The notes beneath the pieces were generated by a model. That model was not told the origin of the DNA, did not search any database, and saw nothing but the letters and a program-made list of their open reading frames with translations. 64,000 bases of DNA from Vitis vinifera (lineage: Eukaryota > Streptophyta > Magnoliopsida > Vitales > Vitaceae). Numbering within the stretch: position 1 is the stretch's first letter; each line of letters starts with the position of its first letter. Made by a program: the position numbers and the translations under genes. The DNA lies in the NCBI RefSeq assembly GCF_030704535.1, contig NC_081818.1, positions 22,422,001 to 22,486,000 on the forward strand. The letters run 5' to 3'. Below, one piece after another: positions 24,401-34,148 of the stretch.

Positions 24401-27400
24401 TCCAGTCCAAGATTCTGACATTCTATGATACATGGAACACTTCTCCCTATTCCATTGATCAATAGGTGTTTCTACCACTTCTCAATATGAATCCATACCT
24501 TTATTTACTTCCAAAATGTGCATGAAAATATTTATGTCACATATTTTTCTGTGATAATATATATTAGTTTCTTCAAATCAATCATTATTTTTCTTATTAA
24601 CACAAATGACAAATTAATCATTATTGATTAATTTTTATTTTTTACACATATGTCAAACATATATATGTGTATTTGTATATATATAATTAATAAGAATAAT
24701 AACAAATATTATAACAATAAAAATAACAATTAGGCATAGAACTAAACCTTCTAATGCAAGCAATAAAGTCAACACATCTCTTGCATAATCACTCAAAAGT
24801 AAAATTATCATTTCAACCTTTTGAGGTTTCCATACATGAAAAAGGTCCTGCAAACTCGTGATTGATCTTCCCACTACTATATTTCAGGGACAATTACATC
24901 AGGATTGTGGCATTTGTACAAGAATGATTGGTTATCAAACAGTCCAACTTGGAAATTCAACTTCCAAACAAAAAGCTTGGGAACTTGAAAGATCTCTTCC
25001 AATAATTTCAATTTTTGAAAAAAAAAAAAATTAATCTTTCAAGTTCATATACTGATATGCATTCCAATTCGGTGTCTCATGCTTACACATTCAAAAGCTT
25101 GCTAGGTTGGCCTTTTTTATTTGCATTAAGGATGGACTTATAATCTGATATAATGGGAACTTTAATAATAAAACTGCACTTTGAAAAGACAAATTTTAGT
25201 TGTTTGACATGTGGAATGTGATATGGGGACATACTCTTCTTTCAATAAGAAAATGTAGTGTTTGACCTGGAAACTTCCTAAAATCTAGATACAGGGACAT
25301 GGCAGTGTATGATAATATGAAGATGGTCAGGAATTTCTTTTATGAGACAAATACATTTACCAGTATTTGTATTCATGTAGATCCAGGACCCATGAGAGGT
25401 AAAATGACTTCATAATTAAAATGAAAACTCCAAACTGGTTTGATCACAGTGGGAGACAAGTGCACAACACAGCAATGTATTCACTAAAATTGCAAAGGTC
25501 GTTAGGTTCAATCTTTTTGCTCAGACTGGAAAAGAAAATTTTGGATTCAGTTTTCCATATTCCATAACAAAGAGATCTATATACAAGAAGGGTTGTTCAC
25601 ATTGAAGGACTAAGATTCATTTTGTATCACTGCATTTTTGTGAGAAGGATTTATCAAAACTTTAATTTGATAAGCTTGTAGTCATGATATGTGCATAAGA
25701 ATAAGGGAAGTGTCATCAAAAGGCATGAGCTTAATGACAATGCAAGAATATGTATTAACTTTTCCATCTTTTTTACTTAAATAGTTTCTATAAAACCATA
25801 AAACTATCAAGTTCAATTGGTTGAATTAGTTGTCTTGGACTTATTTCTACAATTATTTTTCCTTTACTGAACCCAACCCAGAAGAAGGGTTGTTTCAACT
25901 TTCAAGTTGAAACATGGTCAGAACACCAGTCCAGCTTTTACAACAAAGCTACACTCTAATTATCAATAGTGAGAAATTTCCTACATATCCTAGGTTTAAA
26001 CTAATCTAATATACTTTTTATGAAAAAACTACAGTTGATAAATATGAAATTCTGAATATACTATAGAAACATAACGAATTTATGAAACAAAGGCCCAACT
26101 AACACAAAATCTGAGAGGCAACAAGCTCTTGCAACAAAACACAGAAATGCATATCCATGATAGCATACCTCTGCAGGAGATAAGAGTTCTCTGGAAGGCG
26201 CTTCCCCGCCTTGATGCAATCTTCAAACCACCTGTGGTTAACAATCAATGTCTTAAACTTCTTAGCAAGACTGTATTTCCTTCCTTCAAATTTCCAACAT
26301 ACCTAATCACAGAACAAAAAGGGAAACAATCAACTAAATATTCATAATAACTGCCCTAATCAAATGCAAAGACAATGTAAGGTTCATTTTTATTTACTGG
26401 AAATGAGCCCTTCAAAATAAAACTAAATGCATAAATCCCATAATATACCAGTTAATTTGGAATTGAAAACTGAATTTGAATTTCATAAATCCCAAATATA
26501 AGTTTATAACAACTTGTAATAAAAGAAAAACTTTCAAATCTTATAAATGGAATCTCAAAACCGATGCAATTCTTTGCAACCAAATGCAGCTTTAAAAAAA
26601 GACAACTTTTTGATGGTCAAAATCAAAAACCCACTAAATGTGTAATCGATCTTGACATTGTTCCAACATATTTTGCACCGGTCTGTGATATCAACTTAAT
26701 GAGGTTGGACCGCTCCACGCCATGGTAGCCGCTGACAGTAGCAATAATAGATTCCATGCCTTGAATAGCAGATTCTTCAGATTCTGTAAGAACAAGAGAT
26801 TAGATCTCAACCATACAGAAATTTGCAGAACAAACTTTAATAAATCAACACTGACTAAAACCAAAAGGCTTTAGCATCATTCGTTTGCCTTTTTTCTCTT
26901 TTTTTTGGGGGGGGTGGGGGGTTTAGAAGAAAAAATGTGCATTCATTCGAGATTCTAAAAGCAAGGAAATTGCGTCAAGAAATGCAACCTAAACAGGACC
27001 TTAAGCTATAAATGGGGGCAATTATGATAAGAAATAATGCTTCAATTGGATGCTGATAAAACCAGGGAAAAAGAAAAGAAACCTCTGAATCTCACAACAT
27101 TCGAGAAAACCCCAACTCCCATATGGTTCCGAGTATTCATTTCAGTGCTACGATTTTTCATCGGCCAAACGGACCCGAACCCTATATTTGGTGACTGAGA
27201 AGGAGGCAAAGAAAAGAATTCAAATTTAAGTATCCGTACTTTAGTTTTACTGAATCCCAAATGATGAAGATCAAAATCCCAAAATTTCAAAACTCTAATC
27301 CCTTGTCTTCTCATACATTCTCCGCATCCTAACGACGGCACATAGCGAAAAATGAACTTCCCATTCAAGAAACTTGAAAATGAAACCCTAAGATGATTTT

Positions 27401-27459
27401 ATGAGTCGACTGATATATAAGAGAGAGAAGTAGAGAGAACCTTGAGATTGGTATTCCAT
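12443..27459 (-). CDS. BRCT-RING-PHD-like zinc finger protein, seven exons
   Basis: Exons: 27459-27441, 26783-26635, 26302-26169, 23283-23091, 21541-20921, 13380-13201, 12619-12443. All borders are GT/AG and all phases agree, giving about 490 residues. An N-terminal BRCT domain (about residues 16-110; [40 protein letters not shown]) is followed by a charged middle part. A C3HC4 RING (about 340-384; [14 protein letters not shown], then CPLC) spans the 20921/13380 exon join. A C-terminal cysteine-rich PHD-like finger (CCECRC, CHLC, HSYCLD, CIHC) ends at HHFH. Architecture and length match Arabidopsis At1g67180 (453 residues). By family knowledge such proteins are probable nuclear E3 ligases tied to DNA repair; the function here is inferred. 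The 7.5 kb intron dividing the RING contains a LINE. An in-frame internal ATG at 26757 is an alternative start. The last acceptor could be 3 bp upstream. Confidence 0.85.
12938..13170. mobile_element. MITE-like element in the last intron of the BRCT-RING gene
   Basis: A 233 bp AT-rich element has matching inverted ends: left CCATATGTTTGGTTCTT, right (reverse complement) CTATATGTTTGGTTTT. They resemble the ends of the Harbinger-type MITE at 4022-4321. A TTA precedes the left end, but I do not see a clean copy at the right. It ends only about 30 bp from the exon donor at 13200. Confidence 0.55.
14320..14342. repeat. Candidate left target-site copy of the 6.4 kb LINE
   Basis: A short (TA)n run ending in ACACACT. 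The same run, again ending in ACACACT, is found at the far side of the LINE (about 20721-20751). A microsatellite is a weak marker, but the shared non-repetitive end makes a target-site duplication plausible. Confidence 0.4.
14600..16949 (+). pseudogene. LINE ORF1 (DUF4283-like), disrupted
   Basis: One frame is open from 14600 to an in-frame TAG at 15869-15871. The same frame stays open again from before 15983 to 16588. The C-terminal part continues in another frame to the stop at 16947-16949. The frame change falls at a run of 16 G residues (16528-16543), so the two lesions are one nonsense change and one homopolymer slip. The protein has the plant LINE ORF1 pattern, including [12 protein letters not shown] and [11 protein letters not shown], typical of DUF4283-type nucleic-acid-binding proteins. 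I do not see an intact CCHC knuckle. ORF2 starts 48 bp after the ORF1 stop. Confidence 0.75.
16998..20611 (+). pseudogene. LINE ORF2: endonuclease plus reverse transcriptase, with in-frame stops
   Basis: From ATG 16998 ([11 protein letters not shown]) the same frame carries the apurinic endonuclease domain (QETKI, GGDFN, SDHFP) to about 17700. The reverse transcriptase follows ([25 protein letters not shown], the [11 protein letters not shown] block, and the catalytic FADD near 19035-19050). A C-terminal zf-RVT-like region has a CFLCGC..E..NHILIHC pattern (20240-20285). In-frame stops occur at 17121, 18372, 18681, 19344, 19659, 19953, 20307 and 20445. One frame change falls in a G run near 20480, and the ORF ends at TAA 20609-20611. 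In the RQGDPLSP block the usual G is V. It cannot make full-length protein. Confidence 0.85.
22302..22594. mobile_element. Harbinger-type MITE, first of an abutting pair
   Basis: A 293 bp element flanked by TTA at 22299-22301 and 22595-22597. The inverted ends share GGATACACTTTCTG on the left and GTATACACTTTCTG on the right (reverse complement), followed by TTTTT/AAAAA-rich arms. The outermost bases are diverged. It has no coding capacity. It lies in the 21542-23090 intron of the BRCT-RING gene. Confidence 0.6.
22598..22875. mobile_element. Harbinger-type MITE, second of an abutting pair
   Basis: A 278 bp element with clear inverted ends GGTGGTGTTTGTTTTTTT and (reverse complement of the right end) GGTGGTGTTTGTTTTTTT. 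TTA lies at 22595-22597 and again at 22876-22878. The end sequence and the TTA target site fit PIF/Harbinger MITEs. It is non-coding. Confidence 0.75.
24258..24404 (+). mobile_element. tRNA-derived SINE with target-site duplication
   Basis: A short element contains an internal RNA polymerase III promoter: box A TGGCTCAAGTGG at 24297-24308 and box B GGTTCAAGTTCC at 24342-24353. The 33 bp gap between them is as in tRNAs, and an A-rich tail (about 24358-24393) follows. The 11 bp CCTGAGATCCA occurs at 24258-24268 and again at 24394-24404, giving the target-site copies. The element body is therefore about 24269-24393. It lies in the 23284-26168 intron of the BRCT-RING gene, opposite to the gene strand. 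Confidence 0.75.
24405..26168. other. Rest of a BRCT-RING gene intron; nothing else recognised
   Basis: AT-rich intron sequence with no further coding segment, RNA gene or clear repeat border. Confidence 0.5.
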
Positions 27460-27576
27460 TGGCGAAAGAGTGAGTCTTGCCGGGAAATTGAGAATTTTGA
27501 ATTTGTAAAGGACGATGCTAGGGAACCAGAGAGCTGTGCACAGCGCCACAGCGAGGAGTTTTTCCTTTTGAGATGA

Positions 27577-27594
27577 CAATACGACGTCGTTTTG
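27577..27594 (-). promoter_or_regulatory. Palindromic ACGACGTCGT element upstream of the BRCT-RING start
   Basis: The minus strand reads AAAACGACGTCGTATT, a palindrome with an ACGT core, about 120 bp upstream of the start codon at 27459. Such AACGACGTCGTT-like boxes are common near transcription starts of plant housekeeping genes, and ACGT cores bind bZIP factors. The role here is inferred from motif and position only. Confidence 0.35.
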
Positions 27595-27599
27595 GCATC

Positions 27600-28739
27600 C
27601 TGGAAGGTTTTTAATAATTAATCGTAATAAAATCAAGTGGATCAAAAATATTTGCTCCAAAACGAAATAACAAAAATATATTTGATAATGAACAGCAGAT
27701 TTTATAAGATTTTAATTGGTTTGGTTAAAAAAAATATATATTATATTTTTAGTACCTATTTACATATACTTCCTATTTTTTATTTTTAAAAATACAAAAT
27801 AATAAATATTTATTGAATAAAATGTAAAAACCTTTTGAGACTTGCTAAGATGATAATTTTTTTAAATTAATTTTAAAAAGTCTTTTTATTTTTCATTTTT
27901 GTTTTGTGTAATGGTTCGTTTTTGTCTACGTCGTTTACTGAAAATCATCGAATTACAATTCTTTAGTTTGATATCGATAAAATTCGATTAATTATCTTAA
28001 AAAACCCGGATTAACAATCTCCCTCTTTTTTATGATGAGAAGACCTAAGATATAAAATCGTATGTATTCCCCAAGTGCTTGTCATCTATGTAACTAAGGA
28101 TAAATAATAGGTGAAATAGCCTAAAGGAAAGTATAATAGGTCAAGGCTGAGGTAGATGAGGTGGTGAGTAAAACCAGTGAAGGTACTGGAGCCCAGTTGA
28201 CCAGATTGTTGACCACCCTACTCTTCATATTGTGATTTTTTCCTTCTTTCCTCTTTCATTTTAGGCCAAATTGACCTTAAATTATCACTCTAATCATGTA
28301 AAAATCAATAGTTTCAAATTTGAATCCAAATACACATATTCAAAAACAAGCATGCCAAGTAATTATGTACATATGAATACAAGTCGAACCCCAACCAAAA
28401 GGTTGGGACTAGCATCCACTAACAATTAGGGCAAGTTTGCCTTTTGTTAATTATCATACACCACATATATATATATTAAAAGTATTCATATATACAAAAT
28501 ATTAAAACAATCCTTTAAATAACAAATTAATTATAATTATTTTATAAGTAAATAATTCTTTTTCATTTAATTAAATAGTAAAATGTTTTTAATATCATTA
28601 ATATATTAAAAAATTATACATGTATTATTATTTAATACAATTAAATTAAATATATCATAATTTTAATATTAAATATATTTTAAAATTAAACATATTATAA
28701 TCAAATATTATAATATTATTATTGAATAATATTTGCACT

Positions 28740-28776
<37 letters not shown>

Positions 28777-29384
28777 TTATTCAACAAAATAATTTTAAAA
28801 TATCTATTATACTTCTAAATTCATTTATAAATTTTTTTATATTTTCATAAGTTTTGATTAATTTTAGATCTATCCATCGATATATCTCTAATATATTCGA
28901 TGTATCCGTAAAATCGAATCATCAATATATCCATGATTATAGATATTTTTATCCTTGGATTAAGTCAATAGAAAAACATTGGCAGCCTTTCTGCATTCTA
29001 CCAAACATAAACTAAATAAACCAAATATTGCGGCCATAGAAGCCATAGATGAATGAAGAGACTGTAGAAGCTGGCCCAGTAAGCAGAGTAAAAAACACAA
29101 CACCAAAGATGTCTATCGCAACATGAAAACCCCAACAAAATGATTAAGAAATGTGGAAGATGCTATGTAAGGATGGCTTCCTTCATACTTCAACTGCTCA
29201 TGCTCCCTTCAACCATGTACTTCTTTCACTCACATGTTACATTGTAAATGTATATTGTTCATAGCAACATTTCCATAATCATAAGAAAGATTTTGTATGT
29301 AGGGCCTTGCTAGAGGGGAAAAATACAAAAGAGAATGAAGGATATGTCCATTGATCAAATAACAAGCATTGAAAAATCTCCTGC
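27600..29384. other. Intergenic DNA between the BRCT-RING and FLX-like genes
   Basis: Very AT-rich from 28440 to 28930, including an (AT)n tract at about 28743-28772. No gene is seen. Its left end is the promoter side of the BRCT-RING gene. Its right end (about 29270-29384) should be the 3' UTR of the FLX-like gene. Confidence 0.5.
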
Positions 29385-32300
29385 TCATCTCCTAACAGGG
29401 TTTCCACCTCGTGGTGCTGCCTCATACCCACCTCCTGAACGTGCAGGTGGTGTTGCAGACCCATAAGGAACATTATTTCCGGATGGCACCTGTCCATGGG
29501 GGCCAGGGGCAGCTCTGGTAGGTGCATCATAGTTAGTGCCCCTGGGTGCATCATAAACCGGTCCTCTCTGCCCATCATAAGCTGGCCCTCTCTGTGCATC
29601 ATAACCAGGTCCCTTTTGAGCATCATAACCAGGCCCTCTCTGTGGATCATAACCAGGTCCTCTTGGTGCATCATAGCCAGGTCCTCTAGGTGCATCATAG
29701 CCGGGTCCTCTAGGTCCATCATAACCAGGTCTGCTAGCAGCAGGGCCAGATTGAGGTCCAGCATAAGCAGGAGTACCACCACCACCACCACCACCACCTG
29801 CAGCAGCAACACCACCACCTGTGGCACCAGGGAGGGGGGCACGTCCCTGTCATACAAAGCAAGCGCATTATCAGTCTTCACCTTCACCATCTGAATAATG
29901 GTCCATAAGGAATCAGAGGGAAAAGCATCGCCTCATAAACAATCAGAATTAACTCCTAGTGAGTTCTCCCCCAGCCAGATTCAAACAATTCAATTAACCT
30001 CTTATTTTTCAGCAGAATTTCACCTTTTATTTGAAACTGTTGAGCCTCATTACCCAGATTGGGACTCAGAATACATCCACATTCAATGCAATAAGCACTT
30101 CAATCCTTAAATAATCTGCATTAGCAGCTTGGCTTTCAAGGGAAGCAAGGTCCCACATGCCCATACCAACTAAATATTAATATTTAAGTTTATCTGGCTT
30201 GTTCCAATTCATTTTAATACCATTGAGATTAGTAGTTTCTACATGGCATCACTCCACCATATACAGCCACTCTTCATGATTTATATATATAAAAAAAAAA
30301 TTAAAATAAATAAAAAAAACAAGTAGAACTATAAATCAATACCCTAAATACAGTTCCATTTATAAAAAATCTTGAGAATGGGTTGCTCCATGGCCTGTAA
30401 CGAGTCCAGTAATAATGTCACACCTCTTTTAAATCTTATTTTCCTATATTTAATCCACATATTTTTTTAAAGAAGCCAACACAATCCACATACTTATGAA
30501 AGATGACAATAACTTAGTTACAACTGCAATATTTTACTTAGATATTCTCCCAATATTGCCATTTGTAGTTACAACTGCAATATTTTACTTAGATATTCTC
30601 CCAATATTGCCATTTGTATCATTTTTTTTTTTTTTGATAGGCCCAATATTGCCATTTTTATCATTTGCTCTCCCTTAACAAAGTTTCATCACCATCCACC
30701 AACACAGCATTTTAAGATTGCAAAACCAAGTAATAAATCATCACCTATCAAGAAATTAAATAAAATAATAAACCATCACAGAGAGCCACAAAATATATTT
30801 AGGATAGAAGAGAAAACATCTAGCAAGGTAGACTTGAGACCATAACTCAATCAGTTGACTGTCTTGGCATTTGAGTTTGGTTGTAAGGTGGGTGTCCTTC
30901 CTTCCTTTTACTTGGCTCTTCCTTTGAGTGCCCCATTGAAATCTATAATGGCTTGGGATGGGGTGGAAAAGAGGCTCCGTAAAAGGTTGACCATATGGAA
31001 AAAACAATATATCTCTAAAGGAGTGAGAATTACTTTGATTCGAAACACTTTTTTTAGTATGCTTATATACTTTATGTCTTTGTTTTGCATGCCAAAGTCA
31101 GTCAAATTCAGGTTAGAGCAGATTCAAAGGAATTTTCTTTGGGGCGATGAGGCTCTCATTTGGAAGCCACACTTGGTAAGGTGGGCAATTGCTTATTTAG
31201 ATAAAAGGAGGGGCTTGGGAGTTAGATGTCTAATCAACACTAAACAAGGCTCCCCTATGCAAATGGAGTTGGCGTTTTACTTATGAAAGGGGGGCCCTTT
31301 GGAAGCAAGTTATCAATGGGAAGTATGAGGAAGAAGAAGGGGGGTTGGCACTCTCATGAAGTGAGGGATGAGTATGGTGTTGGGTTATGGAAAGTCCTCA
31401 GAAATGATTGGATCTTATGAGTAAGAGTTTCTTACTTAGTGAATAATGGTCAAAGATTGAGGTTTTGGAATGACAAGTGGTGTGGAGATGAACCGTTGTG
31501 TGTTACCTTTCCTTCTTTATTTGCCTTAGCTGTTTCAAAAGAGGCCTAGGTGGCAGATGTTTGGAATTCATCAGTTGAAGGGGGTGGTTGGACTCCTTGC
31601 TTCTCTAAGCTTTTCAATGATTGAGAGGTTGAAAGTGTGGAGCAGTTCCTTTTGAGACTTCAAGAGAAGAGGGTGTATAGGGGTGAGGAAGACTGGGTGC
31701 TAAGGACAAAGTCAAAGAGCGGAAAGTTTTCCGTTAAAACCCTCCATTCTGCTTTGGACTCCAGTCTCCTTTCAGATAAGCATTAGTTGAAGCCCTTACA
31801 TACTGCCTAAGGTGGGCTTCTCTGCATGGGGGGCAACATGAGGAAAGGCCTTATTCACTGTATAAAGATAAGGATTCTATGGTAGATGCTTTTTGCTATC
31901 TTTGGCATGTCTTTGGTTCTTTCCTCTACAATTAGAGAGACCCTTCTTGCTTGGAATGGTTCTTTTGTGCGCAAAAAGTGCAAAAAGACTTGGAAGGTAG
32001 CCCCCTTATGTATCTTTTGGATAGTTTAGACGGAAAGGGATAAAATTGCTTTTAAAAATGAAGCACTATCAAACCAAAGGCTCAAAAACTCTTTTATTTG
32101 TAATTTGTGGTCATGGACGACAAAATTTATAGATGATGGTCCTTTGTCTTTAATCAGCTTTATTGATTGGTTAGGTTCTTGGTGAGGACAAGTATTCTTT
32201 TTGTAGCCCCTCTTTTCTCTTGGTTTTACCTTTTGGAAACCAGTGTATACCTCCTATATACTTTGTGATGCTCCTGTGGGGCCTCCTTTTTACATGTACT

Positions 32301-34148
32301 CTTTTATTTTATCTATCAAAATAACTCAATTAATTGACATTCTGTAGGAAAGCCTATTAAAACAAAAAGTGAAACCCATTATAAAGGGAAAAAAAAAAGG
32401 AATGACATTCTATAGTACAAAAATCATATATATTCTTCCAAGTTATCCACCAAAATTTTCTAAAAGAAACCTGCAGATGGTATCAATTCATAAAATGGCC
32501 AGAATTTTTCAAATTAACAAAATAAAACAAGCTGCCTATAACTTTTTATGATCAATCAACATATATGAACACATACAAAATACGGCATAAAATCATATCT
32601 TTAATTTCTTATTTTTGATAGGTATAAAATTATATCTTTCATGTCCGGATATTGATTTTTGAAGCTTCAACATATCCAACTTAATACCATCACCAGGAGA
32701 GCCAGTCATGCCCATATTCACAAATCAATAAATCCCAGTTTTTTTCCACTGTAAGATTGTCAATTTCCTTAGATTTTTTTATCATCTTGGTTTTCTTACG
32801 CAACAAATGATGGATTAAGACAGAATTATCCCATTCATTTTATGTGAAATTGAATATGACCTTGGTTTCCACCTGAATTGGATGATATAACAGAGCATAA
32901 AGTTGTAATAAACTTAAAACCTAGGCAAAACTGAACATGAAGAAGATGACAAACCTGAGGAACACCATAGCCATCTTCATAAGCATTGTGTCCAATAGGA
33001 TGATGCCCAGAAGCCTCACCCTCATTGTACCCTGTAGGGCCACCATATGGACCACCTGCATTTTGAATGCCATACATCAACCATATACAAATTACAATAA
33101 ATATGAGAAACAAAGAACTCTAAAAGGGAATGAATAGCTGTCTTAGACAGCAAAGGTACCAGTTCTTCTGTCCATATTAGCTGTATTAGTTAACTCTGCA
33201 CGAAGCTTTTCCACCTCCCTAGCCATGGTCATGTAGTTCTTCTCCATCACCTGAAGTGACTCAAGGTGATCATTGTATAACTTCTTTTCATAGTCATAGG
33301 TAGCCCTGAATGATCAAAATAGAAAGTCATGGCACCTTCATCATTTCAGTCAAATGAATTAGAAGAAGAATATTTAACCAAGACTCAAAGGAAGGAGAAC
33401 CTGTGAATTACAGTGGAAAACAATTCCAAGAAACAATTACTTATAACTGAACTCCTACAATAAACTTCAAGCTATATTTTTAATATACTATTTAGAATCA
33501 ACTTCCAGTTTGATCGCTTAAAGTGATTAGCACCTAACTTTAAGAAAACATCAACTTCCAGACACTTGTAAACAACAGTGCAAAAATTTACCTGCAATGC
33601 TGGTATTCCTGTCTTAGACTCTCTAATTCTGCCATCAGAGCAGGAATCTGCTGCACATCTGAGTGGGATCTCTGTAGATCCTGAGTCAGTTGTTGAACTT
33701 TAGAAATAAGCTCCTGCCTTGCTGCGACCAAACTCTGGGCATCTGCTCGTGCCTGCTGCAATTCTAACTTCACAGGCTCTGCTGCCTTTAGTTCAGCTTC
33801 CATCTTGGCAATCTTATCTGTAAGACTCCTCATCCGCTGTTCTCTCTCAGACTTCATAACTCCAATTTGAGCCTGTAACATTTGCAATTCATGTTGTGCC
33901 GCAGCAAGTTCTTGCCTCAAGGTTCCATGTGTAGCAGCAAGCCTCTGGTTCTCATTAGCAAGTCTCTGCATGTCCACATGTTGTGCAGCAAGCTTCTGTT
34001 CCATAACTTCCGGGGGAGGCAACATATCAAAAGGAGAAAATACACCATGTGGGGGGCGAATTCCAGGAACAAATGAATCAGGATGCATTAATCCAGGACC
34101 TGGAAGAGGGCGTCTTAGATGAGGTGGGATTCGACCTTTGCTTCCCAT
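29385..34148 (-). CDS. FLX-like: FLX-like coiled-coil protein (FLOWERING LOCUS C EXPRESSOR family)
   Basis: Coding exons are 34148-33592, 33305-33160, 33055-32955 and 29846-29385. Borders are GT/AG and phases are consistent, giving 421 residues. The N-terminus (MGSKGRIPPHLRRPLPGPG, then a proline-rich DMLPPPEVMEQKLA) is the FLX family start. A long coiled coil covers about residues 48-225 (heptad stretches around LANENQRLAA, LQMLQAQI, MRSLTDKIAKMEAELKA). The last exon is low-complexity: a glycine run, then about eight degenerate RGPGYDAP-type repeats, ending GGNPVRR. Arabidopsis FLX and FLL proteins act in the nucleus with FRIGIDA-type complexes in flowering-time control; this role is assumed from family. 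The last intron (29847-32954) holds a truncated LINE and two tail-only LINE insertions. A 5'-UTR intron (34169-36397) lies upstream. Confidence 0.88.
30516..30617. repeat. Tandem duplication, 2 x 51 bp
   Basis: The 51 bp at 30516-30566 is repeated at once at 30567-30617 without visible change. The end of the second copy forms the left target-site copy of the tail-only insertion at 30625. Confidence 0.85.
30625..30641 (-). mobile_element. Tail-only LINE insertion (17 bp) with 25 bp target duplication
   Basis: The insert is TTTTTTTTTTTGATAGG. On the minus strand this is CCTATC followed by eleven A residues, the 3' end of the LINE family in this window. The 25 bp at 30600-30624 recurs at 30642-30666 with one mismatch. 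I read it as a LINE integration truncated to its tail. Confidence 0.65.
30860..32321 (+). mobile_element. 5'-truncated L1-type LINE in an FLX-gene intron
   Basis: This holds the C-terminal part of a LINE ORF2 (30855-31286 reads in one frame and resembles ORF2 of the LINE at 14343-20720 around the WDGVEKRLRKRL and FLWG segments). Decayed sequence follows, up to a 3' end of CTATCAAAA. A 17 bp target duplication with two mismatches brackets it: 30843-30859 and 32322-32338. The element is on the strand opposite to the FLX-like gene. The 5' truncation and the tail are typical of LINE integration. Confidence 0.85.
32609..32623 (-). mobile_element. Second tail-only LINE insertion candidate
   Basis: A 15 bp insert, TTATTTTTGATAGGT, sits between 32587-32608 and 32624-32645. 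These two 22 bp stretches differ at three positions. As in the insertion at 30625, the minus strand reads CCTATC plus A residues. Confidence 0.5.

Noticed and set aside
26755..26757. Internal ATG as the only start of the BRCT-RING gene
   Set aside because: A short upstream exon (27459-27441) has an ATG, a clean donor and the exact phase to join 26783, so the longer start is preferred. The internal one is kept only as an alternative.
27042..27368. Minus-strand ORF of 108 codons upstream of the BRCT-RING gene
   Set aside because: It lies in the first intron (26784-27440) of the better-supported spliced model, has no recognisable domain and does not connect in phase.
29496..29894. Plus-strand ORF of 132 codons with repeated IITR text
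   Set aside because: It is the antisense shadow of the repetitive last exon of the FLX-like gene.
33882..34076. Plus-strand ORF over the FLX-like first exon
   Set aside because: Shadow of the coiled-coil exon on the minus strand.
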